This document shows positions 22,796 to 32,210 of a stretch of 38,506 nt of DNA, one piece after another. The number at the start of each line of letters is the position of its first letter. Positions within the stretch are counted from its first letter, which is position 1. The position numbers and the translations under genes were made by a program. The notes beneath the pieces were generated by a model that did no database searches, was not told the origin of the DNA, and saw only the letters and a program-made list of their open reading frames with translations. This stretch comes from Deltaproteobacteria bacterium (lineage in GTDB: Bacteria > Desulfobacterota > WTBG01 > CAIYCZ01 > CAIRTM01), in the NCBI GenBank assembly GCA_024276465.1, contig JAJRXD010000010.1:1-38506 (forward strand). Reading direction: 5' to 3'.

Positions 22796-23947
22796 TTTAA
22801 AAATATATTTAACCTTCACTGTTTCTGACATCTTGCTTTCATTGCCTCTAACCGAGCGGTCAACAGAGGTAACACCATAGATATAGCTCCTGCGGATTTT
22901 AACTGTTTTATCAAGCCAGGAGTTGTCTTTTATCAGTTTTTCATTCAAACGTACAAAGCGATCTTCACCCGGCTTTTTTCTGTACAGATTAAACCCTGCA
23001 AAATCCTCCTCTACATTCTGAATCCACTTAAGAACAATCCCCTTCTCTGTAGGAATTGCCGTTAGAGCCTGAGGCACTCCGGCAGGTGTTATGTCCATGT
23101 AAGACATTTCTGTTTCTTCTGACAATGCGCTCTCAATAAGAGTATCTTTCACTCTGCGAAGCGTACGAACACTGTAAAAGTAAACCGCATCATCCTTTTC
23201 AGGGATATCTTCAAAAAATAAATCTTTTATTATTTCCTTATTAACCGGGAAAAAATCATATGCAGCCTCCTTTGTTCGCCTGTAAACATTAAATCCCTCA
23301 ACTTCTTCCACAGGTGTCCCATCCACAAGAAGTTTTGGTGCCTGCCACTGCACTGTCACAATCCTGTTGTTTTTTTTTGCGCTGACTCCGGAAGGCGGAA
23401 CACACGGTTGCTCACAGTAGACATCCACAAAGGATGAAGCAGGGCTCTGTATTCCTTTTTCAGTGTAACAAACAATTTTATAGGTAAAGAAGCTGCCAAA
23501 CTTAAATGACCGGTCAAAATAAAACAGCCACTCTCTGCCCGGCACTTTCCCTCTCGCCCCGCTATAGTCATAATCAAAAATCTGAATAAAGTCCCTGGGA
23601 CATTTTAAGCAGGCTTTTTCAATTGGTATTTCAGAACGGAATATCCTGAATCCATCAAGGTCAACTAATGGAGAGTCATTAGTATTTTTTTTCGGAGCTT
23701 TCCACAGCAGCACTATGGATTCAGGCCGTATTACAGCAGTGAGATTCTTAACCGGCTTTGGCGCCACGTAAACGGGCAGAACCGGATCAGCTTTTTTGCC
23801 ACAGCCAAAAAACAGCAAAACAGCAAAAAAAGCAATTGTTGTCTTCTGAAATCCATCAAAAAAAGAACTGGTTGCAGGTTGCGTGTTGCGTGTTGCGTGG
23901 TTTTTCTCACTTATATTATTTTCTAACAGTCCTCTCAACCTTTCCAA
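22793..23947 (-). CDS. Fibronectin type III lipoprotein
   Basis: A predicted lipoprotein of up to 384 residues. A hydrophobic run ends in the lipobox LFFGC (Cys near residue 49), then GKKADPVLP, a start common to small outer-membrane lipoproteins. About three fibronectin type III-like modules follow: KPVKNLTAVIRPESIVLLWKAP, PPSGVSAKKNNRIVTVQW and GVPQALTAIPTEKGIVLKW, each with YRR/YRK-type strands. The start is unsure: the only early in-frame candidates are TTGs (23947, 23938) inside the end of argH, leaving an odd 30-residue stretch before the signal. Part of that stretch is encoded by a GTTGCGT tandem repeat, which may have displaced the original start. Role unknown; likely envelope scaffolding. 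Confidence 0.68.
   Translation of the reverse strand: MERLRGLLENNISEKNHATRNTQPATSSFFDGFQKTTIAFFAVLLFFGCGKKADPVLPVYVAPKPVKNLTAVIRPESIVLLWKAPKKNTNDSPLVDLDGFRIFRSEIPIEKACLKCPRDFIQIFDYDYSGARGKVPGREWLFYFDRSFKFGSFFTYKIVCYTEKGIQSPASSFVDVYCEQPCVPPSGVSAKKNNRIVTVQWQAPKLLVDGTPVEEVEGFNVYRRTKEAAYDFFPVNKEIIKDLFFEDIPEKDDAVYFYSVRTLRRVKDTLIESALSEETEMSYMDITPAGVPQALTAIPTEKGIVLKWIQNVEEDFAGFNLYRKKPGEDRFVRLNEKLIKDNSWLDKTVKIRRSYIYGVTSVDRSVRGNESKMSETVKVKYIFK
23878..23898. repeat. Three tandem GTTGCGT heptamers
   Basis: Three perfect copies of GTTGCGT (23878-23884, 23885-23891, 23892-23898), preceded by a partial copy GGTTGCA. The block lies inside the presumed N-terminal coding part of the FN3 lipoprotein gene, just after the argH stop on the minus strand. 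The length is a multiple of three, so unit changes of one (7 bp) would shift the frame. Confidence 0.8.
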
Positions 23948-25340
23948 GAAACTTTTTCCCCTTCAGTAATTCTTTTTTTGCCTTTCCAATCGCCCTTTTT
24001 ACAACCTGTCTTGCTGTTCCACCAATACATTTTCTGCTGTTTATGGATGAGTCGATTGTCAATGAATTCATTACATCTGCTTCAATATCGGGGCTGAACC
24101 TTTTAAACTCTTCAAAAGACATATCCCAGAGGTTCATGTTTTTTTGCAAACAGCTTGAAACAATGCGTCCGACCACCTCATGTGCAGTTCTGAAGGGAAC
24201 CCCTTTGCATGCCAGATAATCTGCCAGATCTGTTGCTGTAACAAAACCGCTCTGGGTGGCTTCTGCCATTTTTCGGCTGTTAACTTTAATCTCAGACAGC
24301 ATCAGGCAAAAAATATTCAAACATTTTTTAACTGTATCCACAGTATCGAAAAGAGCTGCTTTATCTTACTGAAGATCCCTGTTGTATGCAAGGGGCAGTG
24401 ATTTCATAATCGTAAGAAGGGATATGAGATTTCCATAAACCCTTCCTGTTTTCCCCCTTATAAGTTCAGGAACATCAGGATTTTTCTTCTGAGGCATAAT
24501 ACTGCTGCCCGTACAAAAGGTGTCGGAAATTTCAATAAACTGAAATTCGGAGGATGACCATAAAATAAGCTCTTCGCAGAAACGGCTCAGGTGCATCAGG
24601 ATTATGGCCGAAGCACTGCAAAACTCAATCAGCGTATCTCTGTCGCTTACCGAGTCAATACTGTTTTCGGTCACAGCAGGATAGTCCAGAAGATCTGCAA
24701 CATATTGTCTGTCAACGGGGTATGGAGTTCCTGCCAGAGCGCCCGCACCAAGGGGCATCACGTTAACACGGTCATAACATGACTCCATCCTGCATCTGTC
24801 TCTCCTGAACATCTCACAATATGCCATCAGGTGATGGGAAAACAACACCGGCTGTGCATGCTGAAGATGAGTAAAACCAGGCAGAAACAGATCAATATGT
24901 TTCTCTGCCATTAAAATAAGTTCACCCTGAAGCCTGTTAACCAGACAAACCGTATCAACAATCGCATCCCTGAGAAAAAGGCTGACATCAAGGGCAACCT
25001 GGTCGTTCCTGCTCCTGGCAGTATGAAGCTTCCCTCCGGCAGGTCCAACTTTCTCTATAAGTCTGGATTCAATAAGCATATGAATGTCTTCATGTTCCGG
25101 ACCAAGTGCAAGTTCACCATGCTCAATCTCTTTTTCAATCTCTTTCAGGGCCTTTATTATTGTCCTGGACTCTATGGCTGGAATAATCTTCTGCCGTGAA
25201 AGCATGCGGCAATGGGCAATGCTTCCCCGAATATCATACTTGTAGAGCAGCTGATCAAGGGAAATCGAGGCAGTAAACTCTTCTACCGCAGCATCTGTCT
25301 GTCTGGAAAATCTCCCTGCCCATAGCTTTTCAGCTGCCAT
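23916..25340 (-). pseudogene. argH: Argininosuccinate lyase interrupted by an in-frame TAA
   Basis: ArgH splits argininosuccinate into arginine and fumarate, the last step of arginine synthesis. The first 324 codons are normal: [42 protein letters not shown], the signature [16 protein letters not shown] and [10 protein letters not shown]. The next codon is TAA (24366-24368), after which the same frame continues as DKAALFDTVDTVKKCLNIF for 149 codons to 23916. Homologues have Glu here (DLQEDKE), so one G-to-T change (GAA to TAA) explains it. The whole would be about 474 residues, standard length. A truncated product lacks the C-terminal helical domain. It overlaps argG by eleven bases. Real mutation, assembly error or readthrough cannot be told apart. 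Confidence 0.88.
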
Positions 25341-26550
25341 CCCCCCTCCTTCTGCACAGAGAATTCACCCTGAGCCGCAGAGCATTTAAACGTATAAATC
25401 CATCGGCATCAGACTGGTCATAAACAGTGTCTTGTTCAAATGTTGCAAAATCCTCCCTGTAGAGGCTGTACGGCGATTTTCGGCCGACAACTGAGCAACT
25501 GCCCTTGTAAAGCTTCAGGCGAACAGAGCCTGTGACATTTTTCTGGGTCTCATCAACAGCCTTCTGAAGGATTTCTCTTTCTGGAGCAAACCAGTACCCA
25601 TTATAAACAAGCTCCGAATACTTTGGCATGATTCCATCCTTAAAATGCATGACTTCACGGTCAAGCGTCAACGATTCAATGGCACGATGCGCAATATGGA
25701 GAATTGTTCCACCCGGTGTTTCATAAACACCCCTTGATTTCATTCCAACATACCTGTTCTCAACAATATCCATCCTGCCGATACCGTTCTCACCTCCCAG
25801 AGCATTAAGGCGTTCAAGAAGCAAAGCAGGGCTGAGTTCTTCTCCATCAACAGAAACCGGATCACCGCTCCTGAAATCCATCTCGATATACACCGGCCTG
25901 TCAGGAGCTTTTTCGGGCGATACACTCATGACAAACATGTCTTCCTGTGGTTCTACCCATGGATCTTCAAGAACACCGCCTTCAAAACTGATATGAAGGA
26001 GGTTCCGGTCACTGCTGTACGGTTTTTCTGTTGTCACCGAAACAGGGATACCATGCTTTTCAGCATAGTCTATTAAAGCATTGCGGGAGGTGAGTTTCCA
26101 CCGCTCGTCCCGCCATGGGGCAACAATTTTGATCCCGGGGTTAAGGGAAAGATATGAAAGCTCGAAGCGAACCTGGTCATTTCCTTTGCCTGTGGACCCG
26201 TGTGAAACTGCATCAGCACCCTCTTTTTCTGCAATTTCAATCTGTTTTTTTGCAATAAGGGGGCGTGCAATGGAAGTACCTAAAAGGTAGCAGCCCTCAT
26301 AAACAGCATTGGCTCTGAACATTGGAAAGATAAAATCTTTCACAAATTCTTCCCGCAGATCCTCAACATATACATTTCCCGCTCCGGTTGCAATTGCTTT
26401 TTCCCGTATGCCTTCAAGCTCTTTTCCCTGTCCAAGGTCAGCAGCAAAAGCAATAACCTCACAATGAAATGTCTCCTGAAGCCATTTTAAAATAACAGAT
26501 GTGTCAAGACCTCCGGAATATGCAAGTACGACTTTTTTTATGTCACTCAT
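25330..26550 (-). CDS. argG: Argininosuccinate synthase
   Basis: A 406-residue ATP-dependent ligase joining citrulline and aspartate. [18 protein letters not shown] near the start is the PP-motif ATP loop; [36 protein letters not shown] and [12 protein letters not shown] are conserved substrate-binding segments. Length is typical of the short bacterial type. AGGAGG lies ten bases upstream of the ATG at 26550. It sits between argF and the interrupted argH in a continuous arginine block; its product would feed ArgH directly. Confidence 0.96.
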   Translation of the reverse strand: MSDIKKVVLAYSGGLDTSVILKWLQETFHCEVIAFAADLGQGKELEGIREKAIATGAGNVYVEDLREEFVKDFIFPMFRANAVYEGCYLLGTSIARPLIAKKQIEIAEKEGADAVSHGSTGKGNDQVRFELSYLSLNPGIKIVAPWRDERWKLTSRNALIDYAEKHGIPVSVTTEKPYSSDRNLLHISFEGGVLEDPWVEPQEDMFVMSVSPEKAPDRPVYIEMDFRSGDPVSVDGEELSPALLLERLNALGGENGIGRMDIVENRYVGMKSRGVYETPGGTILHIAHRAIESLTLDREVMHFKDGIMPKYSELVYNGYWFAPEREILQKAVDETQKNVTGSVRLKLYKGSCSVVGRKSPYSLYREDFATFEQDTVYDQSDADGFIRLNALRLRVNSLCRRRGDGS

Positions 26551-26628
26551 GGAAACAAGCCTCCTGTTTTGAACCCATAAAACCGATAAATTCGTAAAAA
26601 GCCATCAATGTTGTTTTAGCTGGCTGTT

Positions 26629-27543
26629 TTACGACGCCATAAAAATATCAAGCACTGCCTTCTGGATGTGGAGACGGTTTTCAGCCTGGTCAAAAACTAC
26701 AGAATTTTTACCGTCCATAACAGCATCAGTTATTTCCTCGCCCCTGTGGGCAGGAAGACAATGCATCACCATTACGTCCTTTTTTGAAGCAGCGATAAGA
26801 TTCTCATTTACCTGAAAATTTTTAAAAGCTTTTATGCGTTCACGATACTCTTTTTCCTGTCCCATGCTGACCCAGGTATCTGTACTGATAACATCAGCTC
26901 CTTTTACTGCCACATAAGGATCACTGATATTAACAATTTTTGATTCTGACTCTCTTTGTGCTCTCTCCATAACAAAACTGTCAGGGAAGTGGCCCTCCGG
27001 GCAGGCAAGTGTGAGGTCAAAACCCAGTCGAAGCGCAGCGTTTATCCACGAATGGGCGATGTTATTGCCATCTCCTATATATACAGCCTTAAGCCCGTCA
27101 CAAGTTCCTCTCTTCTCTTTAACGGTAAAAATATCAGCAAGAATCTGACAGGGATGATAAAGATCTGTCAAACCATTTATAACAGGCACATCTGAGCTGC
27201 TGGCAAATTCCTCAAGTGTTTCCTGGGAAAATGTCCGTATCATAATCCCGTCAAGATACCGCGAAAGCACCCTGGCTGTATCAGATATGGACTCACCCCT
27301 GCCAAGCTGAGTATCTTTCCATCGGAGATAAACAGAACTCCCCCCAAGCTGAAATGCTCCAACCTCAAATGAAACACGGGTTCTGGTTGAAGGTTTTTCA
27401 AATATCATTCCAAGGGTTTTTCCTCTAAGAGGATGATACTCTTCTCCGCTTTTCTGTTTTTGTTTGAGATAAGAAGCCTTGTCAAAAATATTGCTGATGT
27501 CTTCTTTTGCCAGATCATAAAGGCACAAAAGGTCTTTTTGCAT
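26629..27543 (-). CDS. argF: Ornithine carbamoyltransferase
   Basis: A 304-residue enzyme making citrulline from ornithine and carbamoyl phosphate. The carbamoyl-phosphate loop STRTR (52-56), DLYHPCQILAD, the domain-closing VSMGQE and HCLPAHRGEEI (the ornithine loop with catalytic Cys) are all present and distinguish it from aspartate carbamoyltransferase. Length fits a catalytic trimer subunit. It is spaced 52 bases from argD and 78 bases from argG on the same strand. Confidence 0.96.
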   Translation of the reverse strand: MQKDLLCLYDLAKEDISNIFDKASYLKQKQKSGEEYHPLRGKTLGMIFEKPSTRTRVSFEVGAFQLGGSSVYLRWKDTQLGRGESISDTARVLSRYLDGIMIRTFSQETLEEFASSSDVPVINGLTDLYHPCQILADIFTVKEKRGTCDGLKAVYIGDGNNIAHSWINAALRLGFDLTLACPEGHFPDSFVMERAQRESESKIVNISDPYVAVKGADVISTDTWVSMGQEKEYRERIKAFKNFQVNENLIAASKKDVMVMHCLPAHRGEEITDAVMDGKNSVVFDQAENRLHIQKAVLDIFMAS

Positions 27544-27595
27544 TAGATTGGTTTCTTTCTTGAAAATTCAACTGCACTGTTTGTGAAATGCTTTT

Positions 27596-28798
27596 TTACT
27601 GCCTGCCTAAAACTCTATCCAGAACATCCACGCACCCGTCTATTTCATCTTTCTTCACGATAAGGGGCGGGAGGAACCGGAGAATTCTGTCAAGGGTGCA
27701 GTTTATTATGATGGCTTCATCAAGACACTGCTTTACAATTTCATTTCCGTCAATTTTCAGCTCCATTCCAATCATCAGCCCCTTACCCCTGATTTCACTG
27801 ATTATATCGGAATATTTTTCTTTAAGCCCGTTAAGCTCTTTAAAAAAATACTGGCCCATTCTGCGGCAGTTTTCAAGCGCTTCACCATCAACAAGCTCTT
27901 TCATAACAGCAACGCAGGCAGCCATCACAACAGGGTTTCCTCCAAAAGTGGAGGCATGAGTTCCGGGCACAAAACTTTGAGCAACTTTTTTATTTGCAAG
28001 CATGGCGCCTGCCGGAAGCCCACCTGCCAGGGCTTTTGCCAAAGTCATAATATCTGGTTCCACACCGTAATGCTCATAAGCAAAAATCTTTCCGGTTCTT
28101 CCCATTCCGGTCTGCACCTCATCAAAAATCAACAGGATTTTTTCTCTGTCGCACAGCTGCCTGACCTCTTTAAGGTAGTTCTCTGCCGGAACATTAACCC
28201 CACCCTCTCCCTGGATAGGCTCAAGCATTACGGCGCAGGTTGATTCAGTTACAGCTTCCTCAACAGCATTTATGTCGTTAAACGGCACATACTTAAAACC
28301 CGGCAGCAGGGGTGAAAATCCGTTATGAAACTTCTCCTGGCCTGTTGCAGTCAGAGTGGCAAATGTCCTGCCATGAAAGGAATATTTCATCGTAATAATC
28401 TCAAACCTCTTTCCACCGGAAAAACCATGTGCATATTTTCGTGCAAGTTTCAGCGCTGCCTCATTTGCTTCAGCCCCGCTGTTGCAGAAAAAAATCTTAT
28501 CAGCAAATGACTGTCCCTTTAACAACTCTGCTATCTCAACCTGCGGCTCTGTATAAAACAGGTTTGAAACATGAACCAGATTCTCAAGCTGTGACTGGGC
28601 AGCCTTCACAACCGCCGGATGGCAGTGCCCAAGGTTGCAAACAGCAATGCCTGATAGAAAATCAAGGTATTGCCTGCCCTTTTCATCCCAGACCCTTACC
28701 CCTTTACCTTTTTTCACAATCAGAGGATACCTGCTGTAAGTGTGAAAGATATTCTTGTCGGTTAACTCTATTATATCTGTATTTTGATTTTCCTTCAT
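27596..28798 (-). CDS. argD: Acetylornithine aminotransferase
   Basis: A 400-residue class III PLP aminotransferase acting on N-acetylglutamate semialdehyde in arginine synthesis. Motifs: FCNSGAEANEAALKLAR, YSFHGRTFATLTATGQ, LEPIQGEGGV, LLIFDEVQTGMGRTG (Asp 226) and TLAKALAGGLPAG with the PLP Lys 255. Placement between argB and argF supports ArgD over related GABA or ornithine transaminases. It might also serve as succinyldiaminopimelate aminotransferase (DapC), as some ArgD do; the neighbouring lysine genes make this plausible but unproven. Confidence 0.94.
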   Translation of the reverse strand: MKENQNTDIIELTDKNIFHTYSRYPLIVKKGKGVRVWDEKGRQYLDFLSGIAVCNLGHCHPAVVKAAQSQLENLVHVSNLFYTEPQVEIAELLKGQSFADKIFFCNSGAEANEAALKLARKYAHGFSGGKRFEIITMKYSFHGRTFATLTATGQEKFHNGFSPLLPGFKYVPFNDINAVEEAVTESTCAVMLEPIQGEGGVNVPAENYLKEVRQLCDREKILLIFDEVQTGMGRTGKIFAYEHYGVEPDIMTLAKALAGGLPAGAMLANKKVAQSFVPGTHASTFGGNPVVMAACVAVMKELVDGEALENCRRMGQYFFKELNGLKEKYSDIISEIRGKGLMIGMELKIDGNEIVKQCLDEAIIINCTLDRILRFLPPLIVKKDEIDGCVDVLDRVLGRQ

Positions 28799-28847
28799 TA
28801 TTGGAAATTCCTTGTTGGATATTGGTTATTCATCTGTTTTTATAAAA

Positions 28848-28918
28848 GGTTCAGCGTTCACAGGTTCAGGATTACAGGTTCCGGGTTGAAATATTTTTCA
28901 ACTCGCAACACGCAACCC
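28848..28918. repeat. Short degenerate repeats between argB and argD
   Basis: The 122-base gap holds several GGTTCA/GGTTCC words (28848 onward), then CGGGTTG (28882-28888) facing CAACTCG (28899-28905), and CGCAACACGCAACCC (28904-28918). These relate to the CGCAAC words at 14295 and 23878. No gene or terminator is seen. Confidence 0.5.
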
Positions 28919-28920
28919 CT

Positions 28921-29796
28921 TTACTCTCTGGTTATTTGTGTTCCTATGCCACCATCTGTAAAAATTTCAAGCAGCACGGCATGCTCAATCCTTCCGTCAA
29001 TAATATGGGCTTTGCCCACACCATTATCCAAAGCCCTGCAGCAACAGTTCACTTTCGGAATCATCCCCCCTGCGATCTTCCCACTTTTAATAAGCCCCTT
29101 AACTTCTCCTGAACTCATGGTTGAAACAACGTGTCCTTTTCCCCCCTTAACCCCTTCCACGTCTGTTAGCAGTATGAGCTTTTCTGCTTTTAATGCTGAT
29201 GAGATTTCGCCGGCAACCGTATCTGCATTAATATTATATCCCTCTCCATCTGCACCTGCGCCTATCGGTGCAATAACAGGTATAAACTGGTTTGAGTCCA
29301 GCGTGTTAATTACAGTGGGGTTGACAGAAGTTATTTCTCCAACCATTCCCATGTCAACACTCCTGGACGGGTCATTCATGTCCACTGACTTCATCTTTCT
29401 GGCACTTATCAAACCACCGTCCTTGCCGCTCAGCCCTACAGCCTTCCCACCGTTTTTATTAATATGCCCAACAATTTCCTTGTTTATTTTGCCGACAAGC
29501 ACCATTTCGACAATTTCAAAAGCTTCTTTATCAGTAACCCTCAGACCATCAACAAACCTGGACTCCATTCCAAGCCTGCTCATCAGCTCTCCTATCTGAG
29601 GGCCGCCACCATGAACAATAACAGGACGAATCCCCACATAACTCAGCAGAATAATATCCAGGGAAAAACTGTTGAACAGGCTGCTGTCAAGCATGGCATT
29701 GCCACCGAACTTGACAACAAATGTTTTGTTAGAGAAGGCTTTAATGTAGGGAAGCGCCTCCGTTAACATTTTTGCTTTGTTAATTGCTTTCTGCAT
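28921..29796 (-). CDS. argB: Acetylglutamate kinase, arginine-sensitive type
   Basis: A 291-residue amino-acid kinase phosphorylating N-acetylglutamate, the usual control point of arginine synthesis. [36 protein letters not shown] and [24 protein letters not shown] are classic. The N-terminal helix [18 protein letters not shown] matches the extra helix found in hexameric, arginine-inhibited kinases such as those of Pseudomonas and Thermotoga, so feedback inhibition is inferred. It begins the arginine block; a long repeat-rich gap (29797-30207) separates it from hslU. argC and argJ are not in the window. Confidence 0.95.
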   Translation of the reverse strand: MQKAINKAKMLTEALPYIKAFSNKTFVVKFGGNAMLDSSLFNSFSLDIILLSYVGIRPVIVHGGGPQIGELMSRLGMESRFVDGLRVTDKEAFEIVEMVLVGKINKEIVGHINKNGGKAVGLSGKDGGLISARKMKSVDMNDPSRSVDMGMVGEITSVNPTVINTLDSNQFIPVIAPIGAGADGEGYNINADTVAGEISSALKAEKLILLTDVEGVKGGKGHVVSTMSSGEVKGLIKSGKIAGGMIPKVNCCCRALDNGVGKAHIIDGRIEHAVLLEIFTDGGIGTQITRE

Positions 29797-29807
29797 GGTT
29801 TTTATAA

Positions 29808-29945
29808 GTGAAGCTCCCAGCCTATCCCGAAAGGCTTCGGGACGGGGCTTCCCGGTAAATAATATTTATATTTTGATCTGTGCCGCTTTTCCCCGCTTAT
29901 CCCGAAAGCATTCGGGACGGGGCTTGCGCGGCACGTTCCGGTCAA
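29808..29945. repeat. 138-bp double compound-hairpin repeat, copy 1
   Basis: This element recurs at 38369-38506 with only two differences by eye. It has two hairpin units joined by an A/T-rich spacer (TAAATAATATTTATATTTTG). Unit 1: GAAGCTCCC with GGGGCTTC outside and CCCGAA/TTCGGG inside. Unit 2: GCCGC with GCGGC, then CCCCG with CGGGG, then CCCGAA with TTCGGG. The inner CCCGAA hairpin is common to both units. There is no coding potential. It lies between argB and hslU. Confidence 0.9.
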
Positions 29946-29994
29946 CAATGTTTCTGGTTGAGGGTGCAAACCAACAGGCACAAAGTTTTTTAAG

Positions 29995-30184
29995 ATAAAG
30001 GGTTCCAGGGGTCAAGAATTCAAGGGGTCGAGTGTTTTTTTCTAAGAAATTTAATGAGTGCTTTGAGCATCCTCTCAACACCCCCTATTTCTTGCTTATA
30101 GAATTTATGCCAAACTTTTAATTCCTTATAATTTTCAGGTTTTTCACTTGACCTCTCGAACCCTGGAATCCTCGACCCCTTTAT
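29995..30184. repeat. Pair of 40-bp imperfect inverted repeats flanking a gene relic
   Basis: The left arm (29995-30034, ATAAAGGGTTCCAGGGGTCA onward) and the reverse complement of the right arm (30145-30184) share ATAAAGGG at the outer end and AGTG/GGTC words at the inner end, with several mismatches between. They bracket the four-helix-bundle gene relic. Such arms made of GGGGTCGAGGATTC words often surround 23S-rRNA-IVP-like genes in environmental genomes (general impression, not verified here). Confidence 0.6.
30020..30139 (-). pseudogene. Internally deleted four-helix-bundle (23S rRNA IVP-like) gene
   Basis: On the minus strand one frame reads PENYKELKVWHKFY and runs straight into KQEIGGVERMLKALIKFLRK, ending KKHSTP at a TGA (30020-30022). 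The first part matches the N-terminus of four-helix-bundle proteins of the 23S rRNA intervening-sequence family, and the second matches their last helix (EVERMLKALI-SL). The central two to three helices, about 75-80 residues, are missing without loss of frame. No start codon is seen just before it. It is therefore a relic, not a working gene, and shows that such an element once sat between hslU and argB. Confidence 0.65.
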
Positions 30185-30207
30185 TTATTTTTTCCTTCTG
30201 CTTCTTT

Positions 30208-31584
30208 TCACAAAATATACCGGCTTAAATCTTCATCCTGTATTAAATCTTCCAGCCTTTCAGAAACATATGATGCATCAATAACAATTTTTTTTCCTTT
30301 CAGATCAGGAGCATCAAAGGAGATCTCCTCAAGCAACTTTTCCAGTATTGTATGAAGCCTTCTTGCCCCGATATTCTCTGTCTTTTCATTAACAGTTGTG
30401 GCTGTTTCAGCAATTTTTTCTATGGCATTTTCCTGAAAAACCAGATCCACCCCCTCTGTTTCCATAAGCGCAATATATTGTTTAATCAATGCATTTTGCG
30501 GCTCTGTAAGTATCTTTATGAAGTCCTCCTTGGTAAGTGAATTCAGCTCAACCCTTATGGGAAACCTTCCCTGAAGTTCCGGGATAAGATCTGATGGTTT
30601 TGAAACATAAAAAGCCCCTGAGGCAATAAAAAGTATATGGTCTGTTTTTACCATGCCGTATTTTGTAGTCACCGTAGAACCCTCTACAATCGGCAAAAGG
30701 TCTCTCTGGACACCCTCTCTGGACACGTCCGGCCCATGTCCCTGGTCCCTGCTTGCCACCTTATCAATCTCATCAAGAAATATAATCCCAGACTGTTCAA
30801 CTCTCTGAACAGCCATTTTCGTGACCTTGTCCATATCAATAAGCTTCTGGGCCTCTTCCCTGGCAATAATTTCTATTGCATCAGGGATCTTCACTCTTCT
30901 CTTTTTGGTCTTTTTGGGGAAAATGTTGCCAAACATGTCCTTCATGTTAATGCCCATATCTTCAATGCCGGATGAGGAAAATATTTCAACAACAGGAATA
31001 TTCTGCTGAGTAATTTCAAGTTCAACCTCCCTTTCATCCAGCTTGCCATCCTTGAACATTTTGCGAAGTTTTTCACGTGTGGAAACAGCTCCCCTGTCTG
31101 AACTTTCCTGGGTGAAATTTCCTGCATCCTGGTGCGTTGCCAGAGAGGAATTTAAAGGTTTAGCAGGAGGGGGCGGAAGCAGAAGATCAAGCACCTTCTC
31201 TTCAGCAATCTCATAAGATTTTACCTGAACATTTTCTGCTTCTTCATCCTTTATCTGTTTTACAGCCAGTTCAGTAAGATCGCGTATCATGGATTCAACA
31301 TCACGTCCAACATATCCCACTTCTGTAAACTTAGATGCTTCTATTTTCAAAAATGGTGACTGAGCAAGCTTTGCAAGCCTTCTTGCAATTTCAGTTTTGC
31401 CAACACCTGTTGCTCCTATCATGATAATATTTTTAGGCGCTATTTCATCCCTGAGCTCTTCAGGCACCTGCTGCCTTCTCCACCTGTTTCTCAAGGCTAT
31501 AGCCACAGCCTTTTTCGCCTTGTTCTGCCCTATAATAAACTTGTCAAGCTCAGCCACTGTCTCTTTAGGATTTAACGGTTTCAT
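30208..31584 (-). CDS. hslU: HslU ATPase subunit of the HslVU protease
   Basis: A 458-residue AAA+ unfoldase that feeds proteins to the HslV peptidase in the cytoplasm. The Walker A loop is GATGVGKT (57-64), the pore loop is GYVG (90-93) and Walker B is [17 protein letters not shown]. The long I-domain (about 110-245) is charged and variable, as in the family. The C-terminal DLSRYIL docks between HslV subunits. Typical length is 440-460. It follows hslV by about 70 bases, in the common order xerC-hslV-hslU, and belongs to the minus-strand run. Confidence 0.96.
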   Translation of the reverse strand: MKPLNPKETVAELDKFIIGQNKAKKAVAIALRNRWRRQQVPEELRDEIAPKNIIMIGATGVGKTEIARRLAKLAQSPFLKIEASKFTEVGYVGRDVESMIRDLTELAVKQIKDEEAENVQVKSYEIAEEKVLDLLLPPPPAKPLNSSLATHQDAGNFTQESSDRGAVSTREKLRKMFKDGKLDEREVELEITQQNIPVVEIFSSSGIEDMGINMKDMFGNIFPKKTKKRRVKIPDAIEIIAREEAQKLIDMDKVTKMAVQRVEQSGIIFLDEIDKVASRDQGHGPDVSREGVQRDLLPIVEGSTVTTKYGMVKTDHILFIASGAFYVSKPSDLIPELQGRFPIRVELNSLTKEDFIKILTEPQNALIKQYIALMETEGVDLVFQENAIEKIAETATTVNEKTENIGARRLHTILEKLLEEISFDAPDLKGKKIVIDASYVSERLEDLIQDEDLSRYIL

Positions 31585-31654
31585 TATATTATATTCACCT
31601 TAAAAAATTACGAGTTTACAAAAATCATGTCCATTCCTGTTTTCATAAATACTG

Positions 31655-32188
31655 TTACAGTTCTTCAACACATATTTCACTGTTAGTATAAATGCATATT
31701 TCAGCTGCAATTTCCATGGCCTGTCTTACAATGTCTCCTGTTTTCAGGTTTGAATGCCTTAACAGCGCCCTGGCAGCAGCCAGTGCAAAAGACCCTCCTG
31801 AACCAATGGCAGTAACATCGTCGTCAGGTTCAATCACATCTCCGTTACCTGAAATTATAAACAGGTGTTCTTCATTTCCCACTACCAGCATGGCTTCAAG
31901 TCTTCTTAAGATTTTATCCGACCTCCAGTCCTTGGCAAGCTCAACTGCTGACCTGGCGATGTTTCCATTATATTGTTCGAGTTTTTTTTCAAACCTTTCA
32001 AACAATGTAAACGCATCAGCCGTAGCACCGGCAAAACCTGCAAGAACTTTGTCCTGGTAAAGACGCCTTATTTTTTTTGCCCTGTGCTTAAGCACAGAAT
32101 TGCCGAATGTTACCTGACCATCTCCACCAATACATATTTTTTTACCATTTTTAACAGCAAGTATGGTTGTACCATAAAGTGTATGCAT
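31655..32188 (-). CDS. hslV: HslV peptidase subunit
   Basis: A 177-residue N-terminal-nucleophile peptidase. In homologues the leader is removed to expose the catalytic Thr; here [12 protein letters not shown] places it at Thr 7. [46 protein letters not shown] and the C-terminal EEL match. It should form a double hexamer capped by HslU and degrade regulators and misfolded proteins. It lies 22 bases after xerC. Confidence 0.95.
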   Translation of the reverse strand: MHTLYGTTILAVKNGKKICIGGDGQVTFGNSVLKHRAKKIRRLYQDKVLAGFAGATADAFTLFERFEKKLEQYNGNIARSAVELAKDWRSDKILRRLEAMLVVGNEEHLFIISGNGDVIEPDDDVTAIGSGGSFALAAARALLRHSNLKTGDIVRQAMEIAAEICIYTNSEICVEEL

Positions 32189-32210
32189 AGACTATTAACC
32201 TCTCCGATTG

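Noticed and set aside
29866-30081. A 71-codon minus-strand frame across the 138-bp repeat
   Set aside because: It consists of translated repeat sequence (PRKPRPECFRDKRGKAAQ) and is out of frame with the four-helix-bundle relic.
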